Origin: Sideroxydans sp.
GTDB lineage: Bacteria > Pseudomonadota > Gammaproteobacteria > Burkholderiales > Gallionellaceae
Reading direction: 5' to 3'
Assembly (NCBI GenBank): GCA_016124455.1
Contig: WGNQ01000017.1
Coordinates: 1 to 64,000, forward strand
DNA length: 64,000 nt
Under the pieces are notes generated by a model. The model was not told where the DNA came from, searched no databases, and saw only the letters and a program-made list of their open reading frames with translations. Within the stretch, counting starts at the first letter, position 1. Each line of letters begins with the position of its first letter. Shown here piece by piece: positions 34,353 to 43,043 of this stretch. Made by a program: the position numbers and the translations under genes.

Positions 34353-34798
34353 CCCGGAACGTGCGGCAGCGACTTGATGCGCTGGATCAGCTCGGTGGTC
34401 TTGTCATGTAGCGCACGGTCGAGCAGCGGGTACAGCACCTGTTCTTCCTTCAGATTGTGTTGCTGGATCAGCGGCAGCAGGTTTGCAGCGAGCGAAGCGC
34501 AGGCCTGCAGGTTGCCGTTGTTGAGCGTACCCTGTATCTGTTCGATCAACTCCCGCATCTGCTCGTGTTCCATGCGCATCATGTGGGTTACCCCGAGGTC
34601 GCTGTCATTGTTCTGCTCGAAGGCGGGAAACAGGATTACATCCTCTATCGTGAAGTGGCGCTGCATGGCATGGTGAAAGGCGTTGAAAGCAGTCTGTGCC
34701 TGCGTCGCGTTATCCTTGCCGATGGTGGTCTCGACCGCAGCAAAGAGCTGGTCGCAGCGTTCATGGTTGAGCGACAGCAGGTCGGTGATGGCTTGCAT
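34349..34798 (-). CDS. Hemerythrin-domain protein
   Basis: A 149-residue four-helix protein with the hemerythrin HHE ligand pattern: NHERC, HHAMQRHFTIEDVILFPAFE, RMEHEQM and QQHNLKEEQVLYPLL. It should hold a di-iron centre that binds oxygen or NO or senses iron. I chose the ATG at 34798, which has AAAGGGG just upstream. The ATG at 34834 overlaps the rng stop (TAATG) and could also be used, adding MSRRSEPPERGI. It is the last gene of the rng-maf-rlmH-rsfS-nadD strand. Confidence 0.88.
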   Translation of the reverse strand: MQAITDLLSLNHERCDQLFAAVETTIGKDNATQAQTAFNAFHHAMQRHFTIEDVILFPAFEQNNDSDLGVTHMMRMEHEQMRELIEQIQGTLNNGNLQACASLAANLLPLIQQHNLKEEQVLYPLLDRALHDKTTELIQRIKSLPHVPG

Positions 34799-34833
34799 AA
34801 TGCCCCTTTCCGGCGGCTCGCTGCGCCGAGACA

Positions 34834-36288
34834 TTACATCAGGATGATGTCGTACTGTTCCTGAGTGTATAGCGTTTCCACCTGCAGGGAAACCGGTTTG
34901 CCGATGAAGTCGGAAAGTTGTGCCAGGCTTTGCGATTCTTCATCGAGGAACAGGTCGATCACCTGCTGTGCAGCCAGGATGCGGTATTCGCGCGCATTGA
35001 ACTGGCGTGCTTCGCGCACGATCTCGCGCAGGATTTCGTAACACACGGTCTGGGCGGTCTTTACTTCGCCGCGTCCCTGGCAGGTCGGGCATGGTTCGCA
35101 CAGCACATGCGCGAGGCTTTCGCGGGTGCGTTTGCGGGTCATCTCAATCAGGCCGAGCGAGGAGAAGTCGTTCACCGTGATCCGTGTGTGGTCGCGTGCC
35201 AGTGCCTTGCGGAATTCTTCCAGCACCGCATTGCGGTGTTCTTGGTTATCCATATCGATGAAGTCGCAGATGATGATGCCGCCGAGGTTGCGCAGGCGCA
35301 GTTGCCGCGCGATGACCTGCGCCGCCTCGAGGTTGGTCTTGAATATGGTGTCGTCGAAGTTGCGCACGCCGACAAAACCGCCGGTATTGACGTCGACAGT
35401 GGTCAGCGCCTCGGTCTGGTCGATGATCAGGTAGCCGCCGGACTTGAGGTCGACGCGGCGCGACAGCGCCTTCTCGATTTCTTCCTCCACACTGTACAGG
35501 TCGAACAGCGGGCGGTCGCCGGCATAGTGTTCCAGCAGCGGTACCGCGCCGGCAATATAGTCCTGGGCGAAGCCGTGCATGGCCTGATAGGTCTCGCGGG
35601 AGTCAATGCGAATGCGCGCGGTGTCCTCATTGACGAAATCGCGCAGCACCCGCAGGCAGATGTTGAGTTCGCGGTACAGCAGGGCAGGTGCTGCCGAAAT
35701 CCTGGTCTGTTGCTGCAACCGGTCCCACAGCTTGTCGAGGTATTCGACATCGGCGAGAAATTCGCGATCGGAAGCGGTCTCCGCCATGGTGCGGATGATG
35801 TAGCCGCCGCGATGCCCGGCGGGCAACAGCTGCTGCATCTTGTCGCGCAGGTGTTCGCGCTCGGCCTCGTTCTCGATGCGTTGCGATACGCCGATGTGCG
35901 ACTCCTGCGGCAGGAATACCAGCAGCCGTCCGGCGATGCTGACCTGGGTAGACAGGCGTGCCCCCTTGGTGCCGATGGGATCCTTGATTACCTGTACCAG
36001 CAACGTCTGGCCTTCCGACAGCACTTTTTCGATCGGCTTGGCGGCATCGCCGTTGTGCTGGTTTTCCCAGATATCGGCGACATGCAGGAAGGCGGAGCGG
36101 TCCTGGCCGATATCGATGAAGGCGGATTGCATGCCGGGCAGCACGCGCTTGACGCGACCGAAGTAGATGTTGCCGACCATGCCGCGGTTACCGCCGCGCT
36201 CGATGTGCAGCTCCTGCACCACACCTTGCTGCATGACCGCAACGCGTGTTTCCTGCGGCGTGACATTGATCAGGATGTCGTCGTTCAT
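34834..36288 (-). CDS. rng: Ribonuclease G
   Basis: A 484-residue RNase E/G-family endonuclease that processes the 16S rRNA 5' end and degrades mRNA. It has an N-terminal S1 domain (GNIYFGRVKRVLPGMQSAFIDIG), the catalytic core with IICDFIDMDN carrying the metal-binding aspartates, and the Zn-link CEPCPTCQGRG. The long C-terminal scaffold of RNase E is absent. I chose the ATG at 36288 (MNDDILINVTPQETRV), which overlaps the maf stop by 4 nt, rather than 36333. Confidence 0.95.
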   Translation of the reverse strand: MNDDILINVTPQETRVAVMQQGVVQELHIERGGNRGMVGNIYFGRVKRVLPGMQSAFIDIGQDRSAFLHVADIWENQHNGDAAKPIEKVLSEGQTLLVQVIKDPIGTKGARLSTQVSIAGRLLVFLPQESHIGVSQRIENEAEREHLRDKMQQLLPAGHRGGYIIRTMAETASDREFLADVEYLDKLWDRLQQQTRISAAPALLYRELNICLRVLRDFVNEDTARIRIDSRETYQAMHGFAQDYIAGAVPLLEHYAGDRPLFDLYSVEEEIEKALSRRVDLKSGGYLIIDQTEALTTVDVNTGGFVGVRNFDDTIFKTNLEAAQVIARQLRLRNLGGIIICDFIDMDNQEHRNAVLEEFRKALARDHTRITVNDFSSLGLIEMTRKRTRESLAHVLCEPCPTCQGRGEVKTAQTVCYEILREIVREARQFNAREYRILAAQQVIDLFLDEESQSLAQLSDFIGKPVSLQVETLYTQEQYDIILM

Positions 36289-36911
36289 GGCACCGGGTAC
36301 CCGAATAGTTCCAGCAGTTCTATGGTCTCGCACAGCGGCAGCCCGACCACCCCGGAATAGCTGCCGTCGATGCTTTGCACGAAGCCTGCAGCATGGCCCT
36401 GGATGCCATAGGCGCCGGCCTTGTCGTGCGGTTCGTTGGTGAGCACATAACGATGGATGCGTTCCGCGCTAAGTTTGGCAAAGTTGACGGTGGTGGCGCT
36501 CAGGCGGGTTTCGACGCGCTCGTCACAGGCCACCGATACGGCGCTCAGTACCTGGTGCCGGCGTCCGGAAAGCAGGTGCAGCATGGCGGTGGCATCTTCG
36601 CGGTCACGTGGTTTGCCGAGAATCTTGCCGTCCAGTGTCACTGTGGTGTCGGCAGCCAGCACCGGGAACGGCGGCAGGTTGCGGAACGCCAGCGCATGCC
36701 AGCCGGCCTCCGCCTTTTTTGTGCTGAGACGCTGTACATAGACATCGGGCTGTTCGCCGGGCAGCGGCTCTTCATCGATGTCGACCTTGCGTCGCGGGTC
36801 CGAACGCAACAGCAGCATTTCGAAATTGATGCCGATCTGTTTCAGCAGTTCGCGGCGGCGCGGGCTTTGCGAGGCAAGGTAGATGCGGGGGCGGGCGATG
36901 TTCATGGCCAT
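36285..36911 (-). CDS. maf: Maf-family nucleoside triphosphate pyrophosphatase
   Basis: A 208-residue Maf protein that hydrolyses non-canonical or dTTP/UTP nucleotides to monophosphates. The signature LASQSPRRRELLKQIG, the catalytic AADTTVTLDGKILGKP and the C-terminal YGIQGHAAGFVQSIDGSYSG are present. Which Maf subgroup it belongs to I cannot settle by eye. The starts at 36911 and 36905 are both possible, and 36911 has a GAGAA upstream. The stop overlaps rng. Confidence 0.93.
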   Translation of the reverse strand: MAMNIARPRIYLASQSPRRRELLKQIGINFEMLLLRSDPRRKVDIDEEPLPGEQPDVYVQRLSTKKAEAGWHALAFRNLPPFPVLAADTTVTLDGKILGKPRDREDATAMLHLLSGRRHQVLSAVSVACDERVETRLSATTVNFAKLSAERIHRYVLTNEPHDKAGAYGIQGHAAGFVQSIDGSYSGVVGLPLCETIELLELFGYPVP

Positions 36912-36918
36912 AACAGTA

Positions 36919-37389
36919 TTATTCTCGATGGTATGGATGATTGTGCAACAGACTGTGCGCACGATACAACTGTTCCCCCAGCAGCACGCGCACCATGGCG
37001 TGCGGCAAGGTCATCGCGGACAGTGCCAGCAGTTGCTGCGCACTGTTTTTTACCGACGGGTGCAGGCCGTCTGCGCCACCGATGATGAATGCCACATCGT
37101 GCCCAGCGCCGAGCCATTGCTGCATTTTGTCGGCCAGCTGGCGTGTGGTCCAGCTGGCGCCGTGCTCGTCCAGTGCAATGCGCAGGCAATTGGCGGGCAG
37201 TGCCGCCTGGATGCGCTGTGCCTCGGCTTCCATGATCTGCGCCGTGGTCTTGCCGGTGGTGCGTGGCTCCGGCTTGATTTCCAGCAGCTCGATGCGCGCC
37301 TCACGCGGCATGCGCTTGGCATATTCGTTGAAACCGTCGCTGATCCAGCCCGGCATCTTGTGCCCGACGGAAACCAGCAGGAATTTCAT
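36919..37389 (-). CDS. rlmH: 23S rRNA (pseudouridine1915-N3)-methyltransferase
   Basis: A 156-residue SPOUT-family enzyme that methylates pseudouridine 1915 in helix 69 of 23S rRNA. The knot region [14 protein letters not shown] and the C-terminal [19 protein letters not shown] are diagnostic. The start [15 protein letters not shown] (ATG at 37389) overlaps the rsfS stop. The longer upstream frame is rejected. Confidence 0.96.
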   Translation of the reverse strand: MKFLLVSVGHKMPGWISDGFNEYAKRMPREARIELLEIKPEPRTTGKTTAQIMEAEAQRIQAALPANCLRIALDEHGASWTTRQLADKMQQWLGAGHDVAFIIGGADGLHPSVKNSAQQLLALSAMTLPHAMVRVLLGEQLYRAHSLLHNHPYHRE

Positions 37390-37745
37390 TTCGCGCTGTG
37401 CGCCGCATTGCGCGGCAGGTGCTGCATGCTCCACAGCTCTTCCAGGTTGTAGTAGGCGCGTACTGCGGGCTGCATGATGTGCACCACTACGTCGCCGAGA
37501 TCGACCAGCACCCACTCGCCGGTATCGGTGCCCTCGGTGCCGTATATCGTCTCGCCGCGCAGTTTGAGCTGTACCGCAACGTTGTCGGCCAGTGCCTTGG
37601 TCTGGCGTGTGGACTGGGCACTGGCGATGACGATGCGCTCGAACAGCGAATTCAGCTTGCTGGTGTCGAGTACGGTGATGTCGTCGGCCTTGACGTCTTC
37701 CAGTGCGGCCACGATGGCCTGGGTCTTTTCATCTAGATTCAGCAT
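37386..37745 (-). CDS. rsfS: Ribosome silencing factor
   Basis: A 119-residue RsfS/DUF143 protein that binds ribosomal protein L14 and blocks subunit joining in poor growth. It shows VTKA-like [14 protein letters not shown], then [20 protein letters not shown] and [16 protein letters not shown]. The ATG at 37745 lies within the end of nadD (7-nt overlap), and the stop overlaps rlmH. This nadD-rsfS-rlmH order is widely conserved. Confidence 0.95.
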   Translation of the reverse strand: MLNLDEKTQAIVAALEDVKADDITVLDTSKLNSLFERIVIASAQSTRQTKALADNVAVQLKLRGETIYGTEGTDTGEWVLVDLGDVVVHIMQPAVRAYYNLEELWSMQHLPRNAAHSAK

Positions 37746-38404
37746 ATTCCGGTGTACAGGTGGTGGGATTGAATGTAATGGGCTACCGCATCCGGCACCA
37801 GGTAGCGCAGGCTTCCGCCCTGGGCGCAACGGTTGCGGATGGCGGTTGCCGAGATTTCCAGCGTTGGCATGTCCAGCACCAGGATCGAGCCGGCGGGTGA
37901 TTCGTGTACGGCTTGCGGCGCCGGTGCCAGGCGTGCGCGGTATTCGTCGCGCAGGCTGGTGTCCGCCTGTTCGATCGCATTGCCGAGCGGGCGTCCGTTG
38001 CGTTGCATCACCGCGATGTGCGCCAGTTCAAACAGCTGCTTCCAGTTGTGCCAGGTGTGCAGTTGCAGAAAGGCGTCGCCCCCCATCAGCAGGCACAGCG
38101 GTCGTTGCGCGCCGAGCTCGGCGCGCAATTCGGTCAGCGTGTCCACGGTATAGCAGGGCCCGGCACGGTGGATTTCGCGTTCATCGAGCACGAATGCGGG
38201 ATTGTCCTGCACGGCCAGCTTTGCCATTGCCAGACGCTGTTGGGCGTTGGCGTGGAGCCCGTTGCGATGTGGCGGAGTGCCGCTCGGGATGATGCGTATC
38301 GCATCCAGGCTGCATTGCTCCAGGGCTTCCTGTGCAAGGCGCAGGTGCCCGTTGTGGATGGGGTCGAAGGTGCCGCCGAGGATGCCGATCGCTTGCTGAC
38401 TCAC
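37739..38404 (-). CDS. nadD: Nicotinate-nucleotide adenylyltransferase
   Basis: A 221-residue enzyme that makes deamido-NAD from nicotinate mononucleotide and ATP. The nucleotidyltransferase start is GILGGTFDPIHNGHLRLA and the C-terminal ISATAIRNRCAQGGSLRYLVP is the ISxTxxR motif. It is the first gene of the nadD-rsfS-rlmH-maf-rng operon, 3 nt after the aceF stop on the same strand, so read-through from aceEF is possible. Confidence 0.95.
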   Translation of the reverse strand: MSQQAIGILGGTFDPIHNGHLRLAQEALEQCSLDAIRIIPSGTPPHRNGLHANAQQRLAMAKLAVQDNPAFVLDEREIHRAGPCYTVDTLTELRAELGAQRPLCLLMGGDAFLQLHTWHNWKQLFELAHIAVMQRNGRPLGNAIEQADTSLRDEYRARLAPAPQAVHESPAGSILVLDMPTLEISATAIRNRCAQGGSLRYLVPDAVAHYIQSHHLYTGIC

Positions 38405-38407
38405 GGG

Positions 38408-39691
38408 TTACAGGGCAAGGCGGCGCACGTCCGACAGCACCTGTGCCAGGAAGGTGGTGAAGCGTGCGCCCGCCGCGCCGTCGATTACGCGATGGTCGTA
38501 GGACAGCGACAGCGGCAGCATCAGGCGCGGCTCGAACTGGCCGTCTTTCCAGACCGGTTTCATGTTTGCGCGCGACACGCCGAGGATGGCGACCTCGGGC
38601 GCGTTGATGATGGGCGTGAAAAACGAGCCGCCGATGCCGCCGAGGCTGGAGATGGTAAAGCAGCCACCCTGCATTTCGGCTGCGGAGAGTTTTTTCTCGC
38701 GCGCCCTGCCGCTGATTTCGCCGAGCTCTTTGGCCAGCTGCACGATACCCTTGCGGTCGACATCGCGCAGTACCGGCACCATCAGCCCGTCTGGCGTATC
38801 CACCGCCACGCCGATGTGGAAGTATTTTTTCAGCACCAGATTCTCGCCGCCGGCATCCAGCGATGCGTTGAAGTCCGGGTACTGTTGCAGTGCCGTGACT
38901 ACGGCCTTGAGCAGGAAGGCCAGCGGGGTGATCTTGATGCCTTGCTTGGCATATTCTTCGCCGAGCTTCTTGCGGAACGCCTCCATCTCGGTGATGTCGG
39001 CCTCATCGTGCTGGGTGATGTGCGGAATGGTGACCCAGTTGCGGTGCAGGTTGGCGCCCGACAGCTTCTTGATGCGCGACAGCGGTTTGTTCTCGATCGC
39101 ACCGAACTTGGCAAAATCCACCGCCGGCATTTCCAGCACCTGCAGGCCGCCGCCGGTACCGCCGCGCGGTTGCGACAAGGCAGCTTTCACGAAACTCTGT
39201 ACGTCATCCTTGGTGATGCGCTGTTTGGGGCCGCTGCCTCTCACCTGTGCGAGGTTTACGCCGAGTTCGCGGGCGAAGCGGCGGATCGACGGGCTGGCGT
39301 GCGCCTTGCCGGCATCGCCGGTGGCGATCGGCATTACCGCAGGCTGTGTTGCAGCGGGTGCCGGGGCCGGTGTTGTGGCCGCCGGAGCGGCAGGTGTCGC
39401 AGCGGCAGCGGGTGCCGGTGCAGGTGCACTGGCGGGGACGGCCGCTGCATCGCCGCTTACTTCGATCAGCGCAACCAGCGTGCCTTCCGACACCTTGTCA
39501 CCGACCTTGACCTTGAGTTCCTTGATGACGCCGGAGAATGGCGAGGGCACGTCCATCGTGGCCTTGTCGGTTTCCAGCGTGAACAGCGAATCTTCCGCGC
39601 TCACGCTGTCGCCGGCCTTGACCAGCATTTCGATGATGTCGACGTTTTTGTAGTTGCCGATGTCCGGCACGAGCACTTGTTGTATGGCCAC
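38408..39691 (-). CDS. aceF: Dihydrolipoyllysine-residue acetyltransferase (PDH E2)
   Basis: A 427-residue E2 of pyruvate dehydrogenase. One N-terminal lipoyl domain has the lipoylation site ETDKATMDVPSP. An Ala/Pro-rich linker (about 85-125), a peripheral subunit-binding domain (SPSIRRFARELGVNLAQV) and the catalytic domain ending SYDHRVIDGAAGARF follow. E. coli has three lipoyl domains and this protein has one. It follows aceE by 20 nt. The E3 gene is not in the window. Confidence 0.95.
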   Translation of the reverse strand: MAIQQVLVPDIGNYKNVDIIEMLVKAGDSVSAEDSLFTLETDKATMDVPSPFSGVIKELKVKVGDKVSEGTLVALIEVSGDAAAVPASAPAPAPAAAATPAAPAATTPAPAPAATQPAVMPIATGDAGKAHASPSIRRFARELGVNLAQVRGSGPKQRITKDDVQSFVKAALSQPRGGTGGGLQVLEMPAVDFAKFGAIENKPLSRIKKLSGANLHRNWVTIPHITQHDEADITEMEAFRKKLGEEYAKQGIKITPLAFLLKAVVTALQQYPDFNASLDAGGENLVLKKYFHIGVAVDTPDGLMVPVLRDVDRKGIVQLAKELGEISGRAREKKLSAAEMQGGCFTISSLGGIGGSFFTPIINAPEVAILGVSRANMKPVWKDGQFEPRLMLPLSLSYDHRVIDGAAGARFTTFLAQVLSDVRRLAL

Positions 39692-39711
39692 TATTTTCTC
39701 CGCTTTCCCGC

Positions 39712-42372
39712 TTACACCGTGGTCGGGTTAGGTTTGTCGGGATTGATGTTATACAGCCTGATCGCTTTGCTGACTTCGCCTGAGCCGATTGTGCCTTCGT
39801 CGGCCAGTGCCTTGAGTGCGGCAACCGTGATGTAGTAGCGATCCACCTCGAAGAACTGGCGCAGCTTCTTGCGGGTGTCGGAGCGGCCGAAGCCGTCGGT
39901 TCCGAGCACCGTGTAGCGATGCGGCAGGAAGGCGCGGATCTGGTCGGCGTAGCTCTTGATGTAATCGGTCGCTGCGACCACCGGACCGGTACGGCCGGCC
40001 ATGCACTGTTCGACATGGCTGGTGCGCGGTGCGGCTTCCGGGTGCAGCATGTTCCAGCGTTCACAGTCCAGGCCGTCGCGGCGCAGTTCGTTGAAGCTGG
40101 TCACGCTCCAGATGTCGGCGGCCACGTTGAAGTCCTTGGCCAGCAGTTCGGCGGCCGCGATCGCTTCGCGCAGGATGGTACCGCTGCCCATCAGCTGCAC
40201 CCTGGGTGCCTTGGCTTTGGCCTTGCCTTCGGACAGCAGATACATGCCCTTGATGATGCCGGCTTCCGCGCCCTTGGGCATCGCCGGATGCGTGTAGTTT
40301 TCGTTCATCACCGTCAGGTAATAGAACACGTCTTCCTGTTCCTGGTACATGCGGCGCATGCCGTCCTGGATGATGACGGCGAGTTCATAACCGAAGGTCG
40401 GGTCGTACGATATGCAGTTCGGGATCAGGCCGGCCTGGATGTGGCTGTGGCCATCCTGGTGCTGCAGGCCTTCGCCGTTCAGCGTGGTGCGGCCAGCGGT
40501 GCCGCCGAGCAGGAAGCCGCGCGAACGCATGTCGCCGGCTGCCCAGGCCAGGTCGCCTACGCGCTGGAAGCCGAACATCGAGTAGTAGATGTAGAACGGG
40601 ATCATCGCCGTACCGTGCGAGGCATAGGCGGTTGCCGCAGCGATCCAGTCGGCCATGCCGCCAGCCTCGTTGATGCCTTCCTGCAGGATCTGGCCGGTGC
40701 GGTCTTCCTTGTAGAACATCAGCTGGTCGGCGTCCTGCGGCGTATACAGCTGGCCTTTCTGCGAGAAGATACCGAGCTGGCGGAACATGCCTTCCATGCC
40801 GAAGGTACGCGATTCGTCGGGCACGATGGGTACGATGCGCTTGCCGATCTGCTTGTCCTTGACCAGGATGCCGAGCAGGCGCACGAACGCCATGGTGGTC
40901 GAGAATTCGCGGTCTTCGCTGGATTTCAGCAACGCATCGAATGCTTCCAGTCCCGGCACCTGCAATGGCTCGGCAACCGGGTTGCGTGCCGGCAGGGTGC
41001 CCATTGCGGCAGTGCGCTCGCGCAGATATTTCATTTCCTGGCTGCCTTCGGCCGGGCGGCAGAACGGCACTTCGGCGATCTGGTCATCGGAGACCGGGAT
41101 GTTGAAGCGGTCGCGGAATTTGCGCAGCGCATCTTCGCCCACTTTTTTCTGCTGGTGGGTGATGTTCTGCCCTTCGCCTGCCTCACCCATGCCGTAACCC
41201 TTCACGGTCTTGGCCAGGATTACGGTCGGCTGGCCTTTATGCTGGACCGCAGCAGAGTAGGCGGCGAATACCTTGTACGGGTCGTGGCCGCCGCGGTTCA
41301 GGTGCCAGATTTCGTCGTCCGACATGTCGGACACCAGTTCCAGCAACTCGGGGTATTTGCCGAAGAAATGCGCGCGCACGTAGGCGCCGTCCTTGGACTT
41401 GTAGGTCTGGTATTCGCCGTCGACGACTTCCATCATGCGCTTGATCAGCAAGCCGCTCTTGTCCTTGGCCAGCAGGCGATCCCACCAGCGGCCCCAGACC
41501 ACCTTGATCACGTTCCAGCCGGCGCCGCGGAACACGCCCTCGAGTTCCTGGATGATCTTGCCGTTGCCGCGCACCGGGCCGTCCAGGCGCTGCAGGTTGC
41601 AGTTGATTACGAAGATCAGGTTGTCCAGGCCCTCGCGGCCGGCCATCGAGATTGCGCCGAGCGATTCGGGTTCGTCGGTCTCGCCGTCGCCGAGGAAGGC
41701 CCAGACCTTGCGGCCATCGGTCTGCGCGAGACCGCGGTGCTGCAGGTAGCGCATGAAGCGCGCCTGGTAGATCGCCATCAGCGGGCCGAGGCCCATCGAT
41801 ACGGTGGGGAATTGCCAGAAGTCCGGCATCAGCCACGGGTGCGGGTACGAAGACAGGCCGTCGCCGTCCACTTCCTGGCGGAACTTGCGCAGCTGGTCTT
41901 CCGACAAACGGCCTTCGAGGAAGGCGCGCGCATACATGCCGGGCGAGGAATGGCCCTGGAAGTAGACGAGGTCGCCGCCGTGATCGTCGGTGCGACCATG
42001 GAAGAAATGGTTGAAGCCGACGTCGTACAGCGTGGCGGCTGAAGCGAAACTGGCAATGTGGCCACCGAGCTCCGACGATTCGCGGTTGGCGTTCAAAATG
42101 ATGGCCATCGCGTTCCAGCGCGTGAGCGCACGGATGCGGTGCTCGAGCTCGTGGTCGCCGGTCGAACGTTGTTCCTTGTCGGCCGGGATGGTGTTGATAT
42201 ACGGCGTGGTGGCATTGATCGGCAGGTCGGCGCCGCCCAGACGGGCCTGGGCGATCATCTGTTCAATCAGGTAATGGGCGCGTTCCGGCCCCTCGTTTTC
42301 CAGCACGGAGGAGAGTGCGTCCAGCCACTCCTGGGTTTCCTGCGGATCAATGTCCGGGATATTGTTTTCCAT
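39712..42372 (-). CDS. aceE: Pyruvate dehydrogenase E1 component, homodimeric
   Basis: An 886-residue thiamine diphosphate enzyme that decarboxylates pyruvate and transfers acetyl to the E2 lipoyl group. The ThDP motif (GDGETDEPESLGAI ... NCNLQRLDGPVRGN) lies near 235-275. The conserved region YKSKDGAYVRAHFFGKYPELL follows. Length and domains match the E. coli-type homodimeric E1. It heads the aceE-aceF unit, 15 nt downstream of the cyclo-ligase stop on the same strand. Confidence 0.97.
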   Translation of the reverse strand: MENNIPDIDPQETQEWLDALSSVLENEGPERAHYLIEQMIAQARLGGADLPINATTPYINTIPADKEQRSTGDHELEHRIRALTRWNAMAIILNANRESSELGGHIASFASAATLYDVGFNHFFHGRTDDHGGDLVYFQGHSSPGMYARAFLEGRLSEDQLRKFRQEVDGDGLSSYPHPWLMPDFWQFPTVSMGLGPLMAIYQARFMRYLQHRGLAQTDGRKVWAFLGDGETDEPESLGAISMAGREGLDNLIFVINCNLQRLDGPVRGNGKIIQELEGVFRGAGWNVIKVVWGRWWDRLLAKDKSGLLIKRMMEVVDGEYQTYKSKDGAYVRAHFFGKYPELLELVSDMSDDEIWHLNRGGHDPYKVFAAYSAAVQHKGQPTVILAKTVKGYGMGEAGEGQNITHQQKKVGEDALRKFRDRFNIPVSDDQIAEVPFCRPAEGSQEMKYLRERTAAMGTLPARNPVAEPLQVPGLEAFDALLKSSEDREFSTTMAFVRLLGILVKDKQIGKRIVPIVPDESRTFGMEGMFRQLGIFSQKGQLYTPQDADQLMFYKEDRTGQILQEGINEAGGMADWIAAATAYASHGTAMIPFYIYYSMFGFQRVGDLAWAAGDMRSRGFLLGGTAGRTTLNGEGLQHQDGHSHIQAGLIPNCISYDPTFGYELAVIIQDGMRRMYQEQEDVFYYLTVMNENYTHPAMPKGAEAGIIKGMYLLSEGKAKAKAPRVQLMGSGTILREAIAAAELLAKDFNVAADIWSVTSFNELRRDGLDCERWNMLHPEAAPRTSHVEQCMAGRTGPVVAATDYIKSYADQIRAFLPHRYTVLGTDGFGRSDTRKKLRQFFEVDRYYITVAALKALADEGTIGSGEVSKAIRLYNINPDKPNPTTV

Positions 42373-42387
42373 GGTTCTACTCTGCTC

Positions 42388-43020
42388 CTACAAAAATCCG
42401 TTATGCGATGCGCCCGTTTGCGCTACGCAATGTATGGTCTCGTTCTCCGTTACCAGCCAGGCTACCTTGCGATCGGTGGCTTCCTGCGGAATGCCGTCGA
42501 CGACCTGCATTGCAAATGCTGCTGCAACCAGCGCGGGTCCGGCGCCTTGCTTCCCGGCGTCCAGCCGCGCCAGCAGCTTGTCGTAAAACCCGCCGCCGTA
42601 ACCCAGGCGTGCGCCGTCGCGTCCGAATGCCACGCCGGGCAGCAGGATGAAATCGATTTCATCCAGCCGTCCGGGCACGCAGCGTTCCGGCAGCGGCTCG
42701 CGTATGTCGTAAGCGCCGGGCGCGAGCTGTGCGTCCGTGTCTTCGACGTGGTACACGTCCAGTTCGCGGGTCGCCGCATTCACCTTCGGCAACAACAGCC
42801 GTTTCCCATCGCGCAGCACCTGCTGCAACCAGGGGTCGCTTACAAACTCGGCGCCAAAATGCATGTAGCCGAGCACGCTGCGGGCCTCGTGGTAAGCCGC
42901 CAGCTGCAGCAGGCGCGCGGTTATTGCCGCGCTCTTCCGGGCATGCACTGTCTCCGGCAAGGCAGCGCGGCCGGCGATTATACTTTGCCTGAGGGTCTGC
43001 TTCATAGTCTGCGCTGTCAT
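42388..43020 (-). CDS. 5-formyltetrahydrofolate cyclo-ligase
   Basis: A 210-residue ATP-dependent enzyme that converts 5-formyl-THF to 5,10-methenyl-THF. The substrate-binding LLPGVAFGRDGARLGYGGGFYDKLL is the family signature. Starts at 43035 (TTG), 43020 (ATG) and 43005 (ATG, MKQTLRQSI) are all possible, and none has a clear ribosome binding site. I give the middle one. It follows ilvA on the same strand by 23 nt. Confidence 0.9.
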   Translation of the reverse strand: MTAQTMKQTLRQSIIAGRAALPETVHARKSAAITARLLQLAAYHEARSVLGYMHFGAEFVSDPWLQQVLRDGKRLLLPKVNAATRELDVYHVEDTDAQLAPGAYDIREPLPERCVPGRLDEIDFILLPGVAFGRDGARLGYGGGFYDKLLARLDAGKQGAGPALVAAAFAMQVVDGIPQEATDRKVAWLVTENETIHCVAQTGASHNGFL

Positions 43021-43043
43021 AACCACTGGGCGCAACGGGTTGC

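Noticed and set aside
39919-42042. A 707-codon frame antisense to aceE
   Set aside because: It is a shadow of the highly conserved aceE coding frame and has no family features.
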